Positions 13,076-24,318 of a stretch of DNA of 64,000 nt are shown piece after piece. Positions within the stretch are counted from its first letter, which is position 1, and every line of letters begins with the position of its first letter. Source of the stretch: Magicicada septendecula (taxonomy: Eukaryota; Arthropoda; Insecta; Hemiptera; Cicadidae). Location: positions 280,705,158-280,769,157 of the forward strand of contig CM068373.1 in NCBI GenBank assembly GCA_034769895.1. Reading direction: 5' to 3'. Below the pieces are notes generated by a model that worked only from the letters and a program-made list of their open reading frames with translations, made no database searches and had not been told where the DNA came from. Position numbers and translations under genes: made by a program.

Positions 13076-16000
13076 ATGAGGAGGCATACCTCCAGGTGTT
13101 AAGCTGTTCAAAAACTCCACTGGATAGTTTGCTGCCTCCTCGGCATTTGCACTGTCTTGCTGAATAGAATCTATGCTGGTATAGCATTTCAATTCAGAAT
13201 GAATTCGTCTAAGGACATTTTCATTAAGTTCAAGTGACTCGTGGTTTTTTGGAGTCAGGATTGCACGGTTAGCAATGCTGTCATCTCCTGATTGGATGAC
13301 CTCAGGAAAGACAGCAGCAACAATACATCCATTTTCAATGCAGACTGGAGGAATTTCGAAGATGCCTTCCTCTAATCCAGGCTCTTGGAGTTTTCCATTC
13401 CCAAGTTTTAAAAGCCAATCGGAAAAGCCTCGGTGTTCTGATGGGACATTGTCCTCATTGGCACGCATGTTTTGGTCTAACTTTAGGACCTGAATATTTT
13501 TCCAACACTTACTATTCTTCATGCATGAAGAAAGTATTTCGGTTCTGCTGCCATGTGGAACAACAGGGAGAATTTGTCTAAAATCTCCACCGAAAAGAAA
13601 GACCGCACCTCCAAATGGTTTTTTAGAAGGAACTTTTGGATCTTCAGCTAAGAGTTCTTTATACAGTGTGTCAACTGCATTTACTCCATGTGCTGGGGCC
13701 ATTGAAGCTTCATCCCAGATTATCACTTTGGCCTTTTCCAGTTCATTTGCCGTATTAGTCCCATGTCGAACATTACAGGTTGATGTTTCATTTATTGGAA
13801 TAGGCAGCTTGAAACGACTGTGGGAAGTTCTGCCTCCCTCAAGCAAAGTTGCTGCTATGCCTGTAAATGCACATGGCAAGACTAATTAATTTTTGCTACG
13901 CACATAGTGCATGATTGTGTTGTAAAGGAAGGTTTTACCACTTCCGCCAGGTCCATCAATAAAGAATAGATGTTTGGGTAAGTTAGGGTTTTCAATTGCT
14001 TCCCTGATTTTGTCCAAGCCCTTCTTTGCCCTGGGTTGAGCATTTGAAACTTTTCTTCGAACATGGTTTTTTCGGCAATTGGATCGTAATATTTTCCAGA
14101 ATGGATTGGGTCGTCATAGCTGCCGACTGGAAGTTCTAGGCCAAAATCTACCAATGACTTTCCATGTGTTCGAAGGACAGATTCAATTTCTTTAAGCGTC
14201 AAATAGAGAGCTTTTTCTCCATCAGGAAAGCGTCTCTTATAGTCTTGCATAAGATTGTCCTTATGTGTGTTGAATAATGCTGCTGCATCCAACGGCTCAC
14301 ACATGATACAAATAAATGCAAACAACTGCCTAAGTTGTACTGGCATTTGATGGGTTGCAGCTTCTGTTAGGCAAGTATCCCATTCTGAGTCATCATCAGT
14401 TAATCCCCTTGCAATGCATGCTTCTTGGAAAGTTGCAAAGGGGATAGGATTTCCTTCAACCGTTCTTAGGTCCTCGAAAGATGTTGCTCCTCTAACATTG
14501 AGAAGGAGAATTCGGAGGAACCATTTTTCTTTATCCGTGGGACTTACAGCAAACATTCTGCCAATTGTAGTTTCATGTCCTCTAAGACGTGGTTTCCATT
14601 TAGAATTTTTGTCATCCCAGGTATAGTGTTCGGGAATTTCAATATATAAATACTCTCGGGCATTAGGGTCTTCCTGATTAAGTTTAAACCAAGCCAGAAG
14701 TTTGGACTTGGTGGCTTTTTGCTGTACAGCTTCAGCTTCCTTGCCTGGTATAAAACATATTGTATGCTTGTCCTCAAGGTGGACATTTAATCTTTTCACA
14801 TGATCAGTTTGGTGGTGCATTTTGTATTCCCTGAGCCTCCAGCATGCTTCAGGTGCACTTACATATCGGGTCTCCAAGTAATTTTTTACTTCGTCCCATT
14901 CAATAGTAGCTTCCTGTTCTGTGGGAACAGTAACGAATTGAATATTTTCACAGTCATGCCCCTTGTAAACATATTTGAACAGGTATTTAATGCTTTGAAT
15001 TGAGCTACAAATCTCTACGTTAATGTGGGCGTTGTATTTCAGAGACAGGTATGTGTTGTATGGCACCACCCATCTGTTATCCACTTTGTTTCCCCCAAGT
15101 TCAACAAAGTTACCATCATCTCGGCGTTGATATTTTGGGTAACCATTGACATTGCTGTTGGTCTCAGCACAGAAATCTTTTGGGAATTCTTTTGTGCATT
15201 TGGCGTTTTCCATACACGGTGCGTTTGGATTTAATGGACCACATGGGCCGTGTATCATACAGGATTTTACAATTTCATGTAGCCTCGGGTGGGCATCTTT
15301 ATCAGGGAGTTCTGCACAGACACTTTTGTCAATTCTTTCATTCTCCCAGACTTTGTCTTCCGGGCCATGAATAGCAATATATGCCCATGTGGTAGACCAT
15401 GTTTTTGGAACTCGATCACGTGGAGCATAGCCCTAACACGTCCAAATCTATGGTGTTTGGTTAAGTCTTCAAGTAGCAATTTCAGTTTCAACTCAAACAC
15501 TCTTGCTACTAAATCAGGCCGGTCGCATGGTTGCTGACCGGGAAGTAAGTTTTCCCTGATTTCCCTCCATTTAGGATTGCACGTGAATGTTACAAATAAG
15601 TCAGGTTTGCCATATTTCCTGACCATGGCCATAGCATCTTGGTAATTTTGAGCCATATTTCTTGGACTCCCTTGGAATGTTGAAGGCAATATAACTTTCT
15701 TTCCAGGCAATATGTTAACGTCCTCAAAATTGTGGTTGTTCACAACTCGGTGAAGAACATCATAGTCTCAGCTCTTACTGTGTTTTGAGTTTTTCGAAAC
15801 CAATTCAAACGGTTTGCCTAGGTCTTGCAATAGGCATCAACCATGAATTGGTGAGTCAGTTTCCTGTGTTGAGGAACTCGTTAAAGTTTCCATCACGAAT
15901 GGCAAAATGGTATGAATACCATTGAAGCTGGGACACATTTCCTTGACCAACAGCTTTCTTCAGATCTGTGGTCCACCCTGAATCCCCATATGGGAAAAGC

Positions 16001-17140
16001 AAAGGGTAGCACATTGGGTCACAGAGTCTACTCAGGATGGATATATTTTGTAAAATTCCGCTTTTTGGATAAATTGTAATATCCCGATTTTCTGTGGGTG
16101 CACCATCTGCACTGTGAAAACAGCAGCAATTTCTCCTCTGGCAGTGGGAGATGGTTCTGCCGGGGAGCACATTATTTACTCTTTCTCTCAAGAAAGTCAT
16201 GCTATATTCAATTGGCATTCGGTTTTCCCGATTTGCCTTTAGTATTTCGTCTTGTTCAAATCTGAGCATGTTCTTGTATTCTCTAGAGAACGGATTGATA
16301 TCTCCAAGAAGTTTTTGGAGGTTCTCCATTACGACACGAATGCATCCATTGTTTGCTTGATTGTTCATTCTTTCTGTCAAGGCTTGGGCTGAATCCAAAA
16401 TGTACAGTTAGGCATACTTTGGTAATTCACCTTGATTTGGGTGTAATGCAGATGTAGCGTGATAAATTTGCCCATGGATTCTGTAACAAAAAGGACCTGA
16501 ACGTCTGGTCACTGATTGGTCAACTTGTGCTCCCATTGAGGCAAAGGCCATTGCACTGTTGTAGGATCTTATGTTTTCCATGAAATTTTTGGAATTTGGA
16601 TCAGATCCATTCATGTAATTTGTAATGAAGGGATGAATTCGTATTTCATCTAATGCAATGGTCCCTTTATGGCAGCAATTTGACATTAATTCATTTTTGA
16701 AATGTGTGGCATTGCAAAATGGACATTTAGTGTCCATTGGGCCAAGATAACTTTCTTCAATTTCGTCTTCATTGAAGTTTTCGGGAAGCTAAGCGGTGTT
16801 GCGGGATCGGACATATCTACTCAGACGTCCTCTTTGATGTTGGCATGCAACCCTTTGTCTTTCAGCGTTTGCCTCGCGCTCTTGTTGAAGTTGATTTTGT
16901 GGCATGTTTTCTCTGTGTTGCCGGTGACTTACAGCATTAGCTTCACATTCTGCTTGAAGCTGCTCTTCTGACATGGCCGCTCTATGGCGTCTTTGAGCTT
17001 CAGCATTACGTGCTTTTTTTGCTGCAATTTCATCAACAGTTGGTGGTTGCTAGCGTTTAGGAGGCATATTTGATCGTATTTCATTACTTATTCATTGGAT
17101 CATCAGAAATACGTATAAACATAAATATCACAATTAAAAC

Positions 17141-17588
17141 ATATACAGAAATATAGGACAATTACAAAATATATAGACGTACCTGTATACAAAATTACAA
17201 AACATATCAACACAATCGCGTAGTAAAAACTTTAAAAACTATAGGAACGGATAAATGTATACATTCGATGCCGGTAAATATCATTTGTTTATTTACTTGT
17301 TACTACGGTAACATACCGATGACTGACACACTACCTACTGCGTTATATTATACAGAAATATAGGACAATTACAAAATATATAGACGTACCTGTATACAAA
17401 ATTACAAAACTTATCAACACAATCGCATAGTAAAAACATTAAAAACTATAGGAACGGATTCAATGCCGGTAAATATCATTTGTTTATTTACTTGTTACTA
17501 TGGTAACATACCGATGACTGACACACTACCTACCGCGTTATATTATACAGAAATATAGGACAATTACAAAATATATAGACGTACCTGT
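17141..17588 (-). repeat. Tandem copies of the Helitron 5' end (outer part of array interrupted)
   Basis: Units of 206 and 195 bp begin at 17143 and 17349. A third starts at 17544 and is cut at 17588 by insert D, resuming at 28390. Each unit contains the same order: ATATAGACGTACC, ATCAACACAATCGC, GGAACGGAT, ATGCCGGTAAATATC, TTACTATGGTAACAT, then GCGTTATATTATACAGA. On the minus strand that last piece reads TCTGTATAATATAACGC, so every unit carries its own Helitron-like 5' start. Confidence 0.85.
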
Positions 17589-17669
17589 TGTAACACAACA
17601 ACGTTTTTTGTTTGGTTTGATTATTATTTACTATTAGTGTCGTTGTTTATTAGAATTGTCTTGTTGTTG

Positions 17670-18941
17670 TGTAGCGGGTCATTTTTGGGTGTTTTTATTT
17701 TTAACCGTTTGGGGCATTATTATATTGTGACTTATTTCGTTTTCGGGCGGACTGGTATAATAAATTGGAAAAAACTGTGTTATTGTGCAACGTTATGTAA
17801 CAAGCAACAGCACGATGTTGAGAAATAGAGTTTGGAACAAAGGCGATGCGCAATTTCAGTGGTGTAACACGGCAGAAGAATTTACCTCCACAAAATTCTA
17901 AGAACTCTGTACTTGTGTAAACAGCACACAGACTCAACTGTATCACTGCAAATCTGAGTGACGCATCCAGACAAAAAACCGGATGTCCTGGTACTAACAA
18001 AATTCCGCAATGTGCTTTTTGAGCGGCAGGAAGTCATGGCTAAATCCGGTCTTTCCAATGACATAAGCAGAGCCAAGCCCAATATTAAGCTCTGGTCATC
18101 CACATATGTCAGCTCCATTCCCTATATAAAATGGTTACACGACAGCAAAGGAACAAGGAGCGATGACGAAAACATCGTGGCATTGAAGAACAACTTCCAT
18201 GCAGGAACAGGTAGATGTACCTGTTACGTGGACAGACACACAGTCGACATTGAGCAGAGACGCCATATAGTCAGCTAGAGCCGCACCCAGTTAGAGACGC
18301 TTACAACTCTGTCGGCGTCCCGGTCGGTGTTGTTTTATACGATGTGATGTGAAACAACAATATCGTTAATACCGACCGGGACTCTTGAATCAACGACGTA
18401 ATAAACTAGTGTAGCGAAAGTGCGAAATGCCAAAAGTAAAATCGGACATTAAAACACGTGTTCGGTCGGCATCAGGACAGTTAGTGAATGTAACGAAACA
18501 GGAATGTATAAAGTCTAACTATTTTCTATATTGACTATAATATTTAAAAGGGGTTTAATTGGTGTGTTAGTGTGAGTGTGCAATGCTGGGCGGCTTTCTG
18601 TGTATATTTGTGTTTGCCTTTTATGTTTGTGTCCTAGAAAAAATAAGGTAAGCCGTAGATTGTAAGTCAGATTATAACAGAGTCACGTGTTGCACAACAC
18701 CTGAAACATGTATTTACTAAATGTATGTTCTTAATTTCACTAAAGTAACCGTAAAACATTAAATGGAAATTCTCTTCATATAAATGTGTTGTGCAAATTA
18801 TTCTCACAACCTTAAGAAATTACGTCTGCATCCCAAACATACGTATGACGCAACCTTGAAGCCACGCAATGGTAAGTAGGAGTGTGTTAACATTAATTTT
18901 AAATTATTATGATATCAATTAAAAAAAAGTAGAACGTTTCA
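17670..18941 (+). repeat. 5' LTR of element C
   Basis: TGTAGCGGGTC...ACGTTTCA, 1272 bp. A TATA box (TATATAAA, 18123-18130) lies 450 bases in. From about 17958 on it is nearly identical to the 3' LTR, whereas the first 290 bases are strongly diverged. Confidence 0.9.
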
Positions 18942-18942
18942 T

Positions 18943-18960
18943 TGGCGCCCGAACAGGGAC
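18943..18960 (+). promoter_or_regulatory. tRNA-Lys-type primer-binding site of element C
   Basis: TGGCGCCCGAACAGGGAC begins one base after the LTR. It is the same 18-mer used by lentiviruses to pair with a lysine tRNA 3' end. Some insect LTR elements use the same tRNA. Confidence 0.9.
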
Positions 18961-19153
18961 GAATTTAAAAAATAAATTCCATACCTATAAATGGGATGCA
19001 ATCGTAATTTGGAGGTTGTGTGAGAATACACAAAAGGTACTTATGTAAAGTTAAGTTACGCTAAGTAAGTAAAGAATATTTAAAATATAAATATATATTT
19101 AAAATATATATTATTTATATTGTAAACAGAATAAATACCTAAAAATAATAATA

Positions 19154-20323
19154 ATGGAAAATACAACAGAGAACGGAGTCGATTTGTCCGACTCGACTGT
19201 GATAAGTGAAACAGCTGAAGTTGACGAATCAGCTGTGATGAGTAGTCTCGACATACATTCAACACCGAATGTAGGTCAAGGCGACAAAACTCTGAACACA
19301 AGTAGTATAAATGAATCAAATAATACAGATGATTCGGGGATCCAAACGACCCCAAAATCGAATAGAGAAAGTAAAAATAATAATGGTGAAGTCAGCTTCA
19401 CTGACAATAAAACAGAAAGTCAGTCGACACCAGTCCCGATTAAAAAATCTGAAGATCAAGATATAATGAAAATGATACAATTTCTTTGTACCAGTTTCAA
19501 TAAATTTGATGTAAAGTTAGATATACAGAATGAGAAATTAGATGAGTTGAAAAATGAAATACAAGAAATGAATAAACATTTAGAAAGCACTAATGAAACA
19601 ATAAAAACTAGTTTAAATAAATTAGAACAGAAGTTTGAGAAATTAGGTGACAATGTTTTAAATATGACAAAATGTAAAAATGACGAAATGGTAGACAAGT
19701 CTGAGAGTATAGTGGGGGTGAAGAATAATGTAGAAGCAAATGATGAAAATATAATAACAAATAGTACTGATGAAGTTTTAGAATGCGATAATGAAATGTT
19801 AATGAGTGTTTATGAGTTAGAGAGAGAGAGAAAAAATAATGTTGTAGTAGAGTGGGGACAGAGGGGAAATTTTCTTTTTATTATATATGATGATTTAATG
19901 TGGTCGCAAGAGTTTTTGAAGGGCAAGAGTCCCGTGTTAGTAGAAGATTTGAGTTTATTTTATTTGTATGATATTATACCCTCTGTGTGGAATGATTTTA
20001 TAAGTATGAGATGGTGTTATGATGAGAGAGAATTAGAAGTATATAATTTAAAGAGAGATTATGATGAGTTGAAAGAAATATTAGAAGTGTATTTAAACAA
20101 GAATGATGTAATTGATGATAAAAAAGTAATTAACCCGATATTGGAAATATTTACTGACGGAGATTTAACAGAAATACTTAACGTAGACTTGGTGAATGAT
20201 TATTATGGTATAACGGATAAATTGAAATTGTTTGGTTATGACACACAAGACAACAGTATGTATGTCAATATAATTGAACAGTGCTATACAAAACCAAGAT
20301 TAATCTTTGACGATGGAGGGTAG
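19154..20323 (+). CDS. Coiled-coil Gag-like protein of element C
   Basis: This 389-residue frame looks whole. The N-terminal 90 residues are Ser/Thr/Asn-rich and contain the STP motif (HSTPNVG, near residue 36). Residues about 105-175 are a strong coiled coil (KFDVKLDIQNEKLDELKNEI and on). Residues 176-230 are acidic, with NEMLMSVYELERERKNN. The rest is an acidic, aromatic domain ending RLIFDDGG before the stop. The same layout (STP, coiled coil, EREREE-type stretch) is found in elements G and H, and G also ends FDDGG. No zinc knuckle is seen. Position after the primer site suggests a particle-forming (Gag) role; that is inference, as I recognise no named domain. Confidence 0.75.
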   Translation: MENTTENGVDLSDSTVISETAEVDESAVMSSLDIHSTPNVGQGDKTLNTSSINESNNTDDSGIQTTPKSNRESKNNNGEVSFTDNKTESQSTPVPIKKSEDQDIMKMIQFLCTSFNKFDVKLDIQNEKLDELKNEIQEMNKHLESTNETIKTSLNKLEQKFEKLGDNVLNMTKCKNDEMVDKSESIVGVKNNVEANDENIITNSTDEVLECDNEMLMSVYELERERKNNVVVEWGQRGNFLFIIYDDLMWSQEFLKGKSPVLVEDLSLFYLYDIIPSVWNDFISMRWCYDERELEVYNLKRDYDELKEILEVYLNKNDVIDDKKVINPILEIFTDGDLTEILNVDLVNDYYGITDKLKLFGYDTQDNSMYVNIIEQCYTKPRLIFDDGG

Positions 20324-22680
20324 ACTGTAAGACAATAAAAGACAATTAAACATTATGTTTTATGGTTTGTTGACATGGCAGAATGGGACAATGAAGTGCG
20401 GAAAAACTGAACAATAAATAAGAGTGTGTAAATAAAATCTAGTGAATTTATATGTGTGTATGTAAGATGATTGTTGTGATAATAATATTGAAATACTTGC
20501 AATTTAAATAAATAAACCAAATTAATTTTGAAAACAAGTAATCAGAGAATTATAATTGTTTGGATGGTAATAAATTCTATATTGATAATAATTAATTTAA
20601 TTAAAATAATTTGATATATTTTAATTGATTATGTAAATGTTGTATAATTAATTTTTTTTGTAAATTCAGTTTGTTTTACGAGATGGAAATTTGGTAAGGA
20701 ATGATAAATTATTTAATTTAAATTAATAAATTTTGTGAAATGTTTCAGAGATGGTAGTGATTACGTTTTGTGGGCATATCATGTTAAATGGATTGTAAGT
20801 AGAAAAATTTTATAATCATGTGTAATAAAAATATTTACAGGTGTAATTGAGATTCTAATTCAGTAATAAGATGTTATTTGGAAATAAGTTGGTTCAAGAA
20901 ATAAAGATAACTAAAAAAAATTTTTTTTAATAAATGAAAAATGGTATATAATGACTATTAAATAATAAATTTTGAAAATTTCAAGAAAGTTAAACGGTAA
21001 AAGGTTATGAATGGGTTAGATGATCATTGATGTAAATATTATATGATAATGTATACCAAAAAATTTTAATTAGTTGTCAATCGTAATTAGTTGAATATAC
21101 GTCACTGGGATATTGGTTTGTAAATGTTACAAGTAATTAATGTTCAATGTAATGCTTAATGTACTACAGATATTTTGAAGTAAAGACAAAAAGGATATGA
21201 GAAATAAAATAACAATTTATGCAAATTAATAAAAGATAATTCATGGGTGATAAATGTTTTATGGGACATGCAGACCTGTCCAAGTTGAATTAAAAGTTGA
21301 ATGTGAAATGATGGAGATGAATATAATGTAATGTTGTTTTTGAGTTAATGTATGTTATAGAATTTGGTGAAATATTGATGTTGACACAGTGGTAATGGAG
21401 ACTTTAGGTAGATTTTGAATGATATATTGTTGTTTTTATAGTTAATGAGGTTATTTTGTGTATTTGTAGTAATGTAATGAGATTGAGATTTTTGGGGATG
21501 GCAATTTTGTATTAGAGGGTAGTGTAATGTAGGAGTCCGCAACAAGGGTTGGGACGGGATAGGGACCGATTGGCGCCGGAAAGGGTTACCTAGGGGGAGT
21601 CCAGGGACCAACATAAGGGAATGAGTTTTGGGAAGGAAACACGTATCCTATGTACAAAGGGTTAGAGAGTATTTTTTCATATATGTAGAGAAGGTGGCGT
21701 TTTGTGTTGAATGATAAGTTGGGGTTTAGAGTGTTCTGATTAGTAGAGATTTTGGTAGAGATGGGTGTCATGGGAGTTGCAGTTGATAAATATTAGAGTC
21801 AGGGGGAGAAAGTTTATATATGTATAGAAATCTCATACAGAAAAACGAGAATAAATAATTTACATCACCCACAGTATATTAAGGTAAGATTGTTGAAAAG
21901 ACAGAGGAATTTATAATAAAGAATATATAATTGTTTATTTTTTTTCACCAGTGACAGAATTTTGATAAAATTTGAAAATAATGTAAAGTCAAGAATTGTT
22001 TGTTTTAAATAATTTAAATGTCAATCTGTTTATTATTTGTATTAATATTTTGTTTGTTTTAAATATTTTGTTTATTATGTTTTGTATTTCAAGGTAGGAT
22101 ATTACAGATATTCAAAGTGTTTTCAGAACTTATATATAACATATGTAGGTCAAGGGTTTTGGACTTGACCTAGTTTCGATCAGCTGATGGGGTCATACAC
22201 CTACTAAACTTGTATAGTAGGAATCAAATCAAATTTTAATTTGTTTGTTTGATTAATTCAAACCAATATTTGAATAATTTTAATAGATGTTATTTAATAA
22301 ATAAATTTAATAAAATTCATTAATGAATAAATTAAAATTTTTTTTTGGAATTTTAAAATTTTGAAAATTTTAATGTAAAAAAAAAAAAAAAAAAAAAACT
22401 TGATTTTTCGCCTGCCAGCGAGTGAATATTTTAGATAATGATTTTATTATGTGTGCATTAACCATGTTTCTTTTATTGTATTGCATTATATTGGTAGACT
22501 ATAAGTGATTCTCCTGTTAGAATAAGGATGTGTTTATATTAGTAGAAATGTCTAGGTTAAGTCATTTGTAACAAAAATTAGAAAAAAGAGGAAGAGAATT
22601 TTTTGATAAACGATTATTTTTTGAATTTTGAATTTTTTAAATTTTTGATAAATTTTAAAAGAAAGTTTTATTCTTATGTG
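20324..22680 (+). other. AT-rich spacer of element C
   Basis: There is no coding frame of note where pol would be expected. One short GC-rich island (about 21535-21640, with GGCGCCGGAAAGGG and CTAGGGGGAGTCC) interrupts very AT-rich sequence. A run of about 21 A lies at 22378-22399. Elements G and H have a comparable, shorter spacer. Confidence 0.6.
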
Positions 22681-22689
22681 TTATGGTAA

Positions 22690-23055
22690 TATGTAATGTT
22701 AGAGTGTGTGAGCCCAGTATTTGCCAAAGGCAGCCCAGCTTGCAAAAAGGGGATCCATATCGGCGGAGGAGCTGGAATGATTTTAGCCAGGGATTGAGGA
22801 TTTTTGGGGGTAGTATGTTGAAGGGCGAGGTGGGCTATGGTGCGAGTCTGATCGATTTCTCGGTGTTGGGATCTCTTACGGAGAAGTCCAGTGATCTCGT
22901 TCAGATGAGTCCATGGTCGCTGAGCCGGGGGGGTCGTGTACCCATGCAGATTAAGAACCGGGTGGTTGTTGGCACCAGTTCCTCACCGATCCTCTTCGGG
23001 GTTATCGATGAGATTTCTTCTGTCGTGGACAGCAGAATTCTCATCGAGGGGGTAT
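22690..23055 (+). promoter_or_regulatory. GC-rich 3' block, hairpin and polypurine tract of element C
   Basis: GC-rich sequence that breaks off from the AT-rich spacer. It contains GTGTTGGGATCTC and GAGAAGTCCAGT (22864-22892), also found at the same place in G and, less well, in H. A hairpin (23006-23046) follows: CGATGAGA pairs with TCTCATCG and the inner arms TTCT/AGAA and CTGTC/GACAG pair over a GTG loop. Directly after it, AGGGGGTAT leads into the 3' LTR, as a polypurine tract that primes plus-strand DNA should. Confidence 0.75.
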
Positions 23056-24318
23056 TGTAGCGGGTCGAATTTTGGGTGTTTTTATTTTTACCGTATGGGG
23101 CAAGTACATTTTTATTCATTTCATTTTCGGGCGGGTTTGGATAAAATATTACGAAATAAATGTATTATTGTGCAACGTATGTGTCAGTATAACAGTCAGT
23201 GTAACAGAACAGTGAAACAACGCAATAGGACGCAGTTGTTGAGGAATGCGGCAGGGCATTTGCACCTCCACAAAATTCTAAGAACTTTGTACCTGTGTGT
23301 GGCAGCGCACATACGCAACTGCTCAATCACGCTCCGAGTGACGCATCCAGACAAAAAACCGGATGTCCTGGTACTAACAAAATTCCGCAATGTGCTTTTT
23401 GAGCGGCAGGAAGTCATGGCTAAATCCGGTCTTTCCAATGACATCAGCAGAGCCAAGCCCAATATTAAGCTCTGGTCATCCACATATGTCAGCTCCATTC
23501 CCTATATAAAATGGTTACACGACAGCAAAGGAACAAGGAGCGACGACGAAAACATCGTGGCATTGAAGAACAACTTCCATGCAGGAACAGGTAGATGTAC
23601 CTGTTACGTTCACAGCCACACAGTCGACATTAAGCAGAGACGCCATATAGTCAGCTAGAGCCGCACCCAGTTAGAGACGCTTACAACTCTGTCGGCGTCC
23701 CGGTCGGTGTTGTTTTATACGATGTGATGTGAAACAACAATATCGTTAATACCGACCGGGACTCGTGAATCAACGACGTAATAAACTAGTGTAGCGAAAG
23801 TGCGAAACGCCAAAAGTAAAATCGGACATTAAAACACGTGTTCGGTCGGCATCAGGACAGTTAGTGAATGTAACGAAACAGGAATGTATAAAGTCTAACT
23901 ATTTTCTATATTGACTATAATATTTAAAAGGGGTTTAATTGGTGTGTTAGTGTGAGTGTGCAAAGCTGGGCGGCTTTCTGTGTATATTTGTGTTTGCCTT
24001 TTATGTTTGTGTCCTAGAAAAAATAAGGTAAGCCGTAGATTGTAAGTCAGATTATAACAGAGTCACGTGTTGCACAACACCTGAAACATGTATTTACTAA
24101 ATGTATGTTCTTAATTTCACTAAAGTAACAGTAAAACATTAAATGGAAATTCTCTTCATATAAATGTGTTGTGCAAATTATTCTCACAACCTTAAGAAAT
24201 TACGTCTGCATCCCAAACATACGTATGACGCAACCTTGAAGCCACGCAATGGTAAGTAGGAGTGTGTTAACAACAATTTTAAATTATTATGATATCATTT
24301 AAAATATAGAACGTTTCA
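23056..24318 (+). repeat. 3' LTR of element C
   Basis: TGTAGCGGGTC...ACGTTTCA, 1263 bp, with its TATA box at 23503-23510. It is followed by the target duplication GTTG. Confidence 0.9.

Larger units (their letters stand above)
17670..24318 (+). mobile_element. Element C: complete coiled-coil-ORF-only LTR retrotransposon
   Basis: Two direct LTRs (17670-18941 and 23056-24318) bound an inner region that holds a primer site (18943-18960), one ORF (19154-20323), an AT-rich spacer and a GC-rich 3' block with hairpin and polypurine tract. The exact duplication GTTG flanks it (17666-17669 and 24319-24322). No protease, reverse transcriptase, RNase H or integrase motif is present, and the spacer has no long frame, so it must be non-autonomous. 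The element looks whole for its type. Outside the first 290 bases the two LTRs differ at only about 1-2% of sites by eye, so the insertion is fairly young. It sits in insert D, which sits in the Helitron. Confidence 0.85.

Noticed and set aside
17141-17588. Regular repeats that could suggest a CRISPR-like array
   Set aside because: Units of about 200 bp are identical throughout with no unique spacers and lie at a Helitron end; the genome is eukaryotic.
17958-18278. 106-residue frame present in both LTRs of element C (also 23338-23658)
   Set aside because: It runs across the TATA box (18123-18130), resembles no known protein, and is kept in both LTRs simply because they are nearly identical here.
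18943-18960. Endogenous lentivirus
   Set aside because: The primer site is identical to that of lentiviruses, but there is no pol or env and the ORF is unlike lentiviral Gag; lysine tRNA is also used by insect LTR elements.
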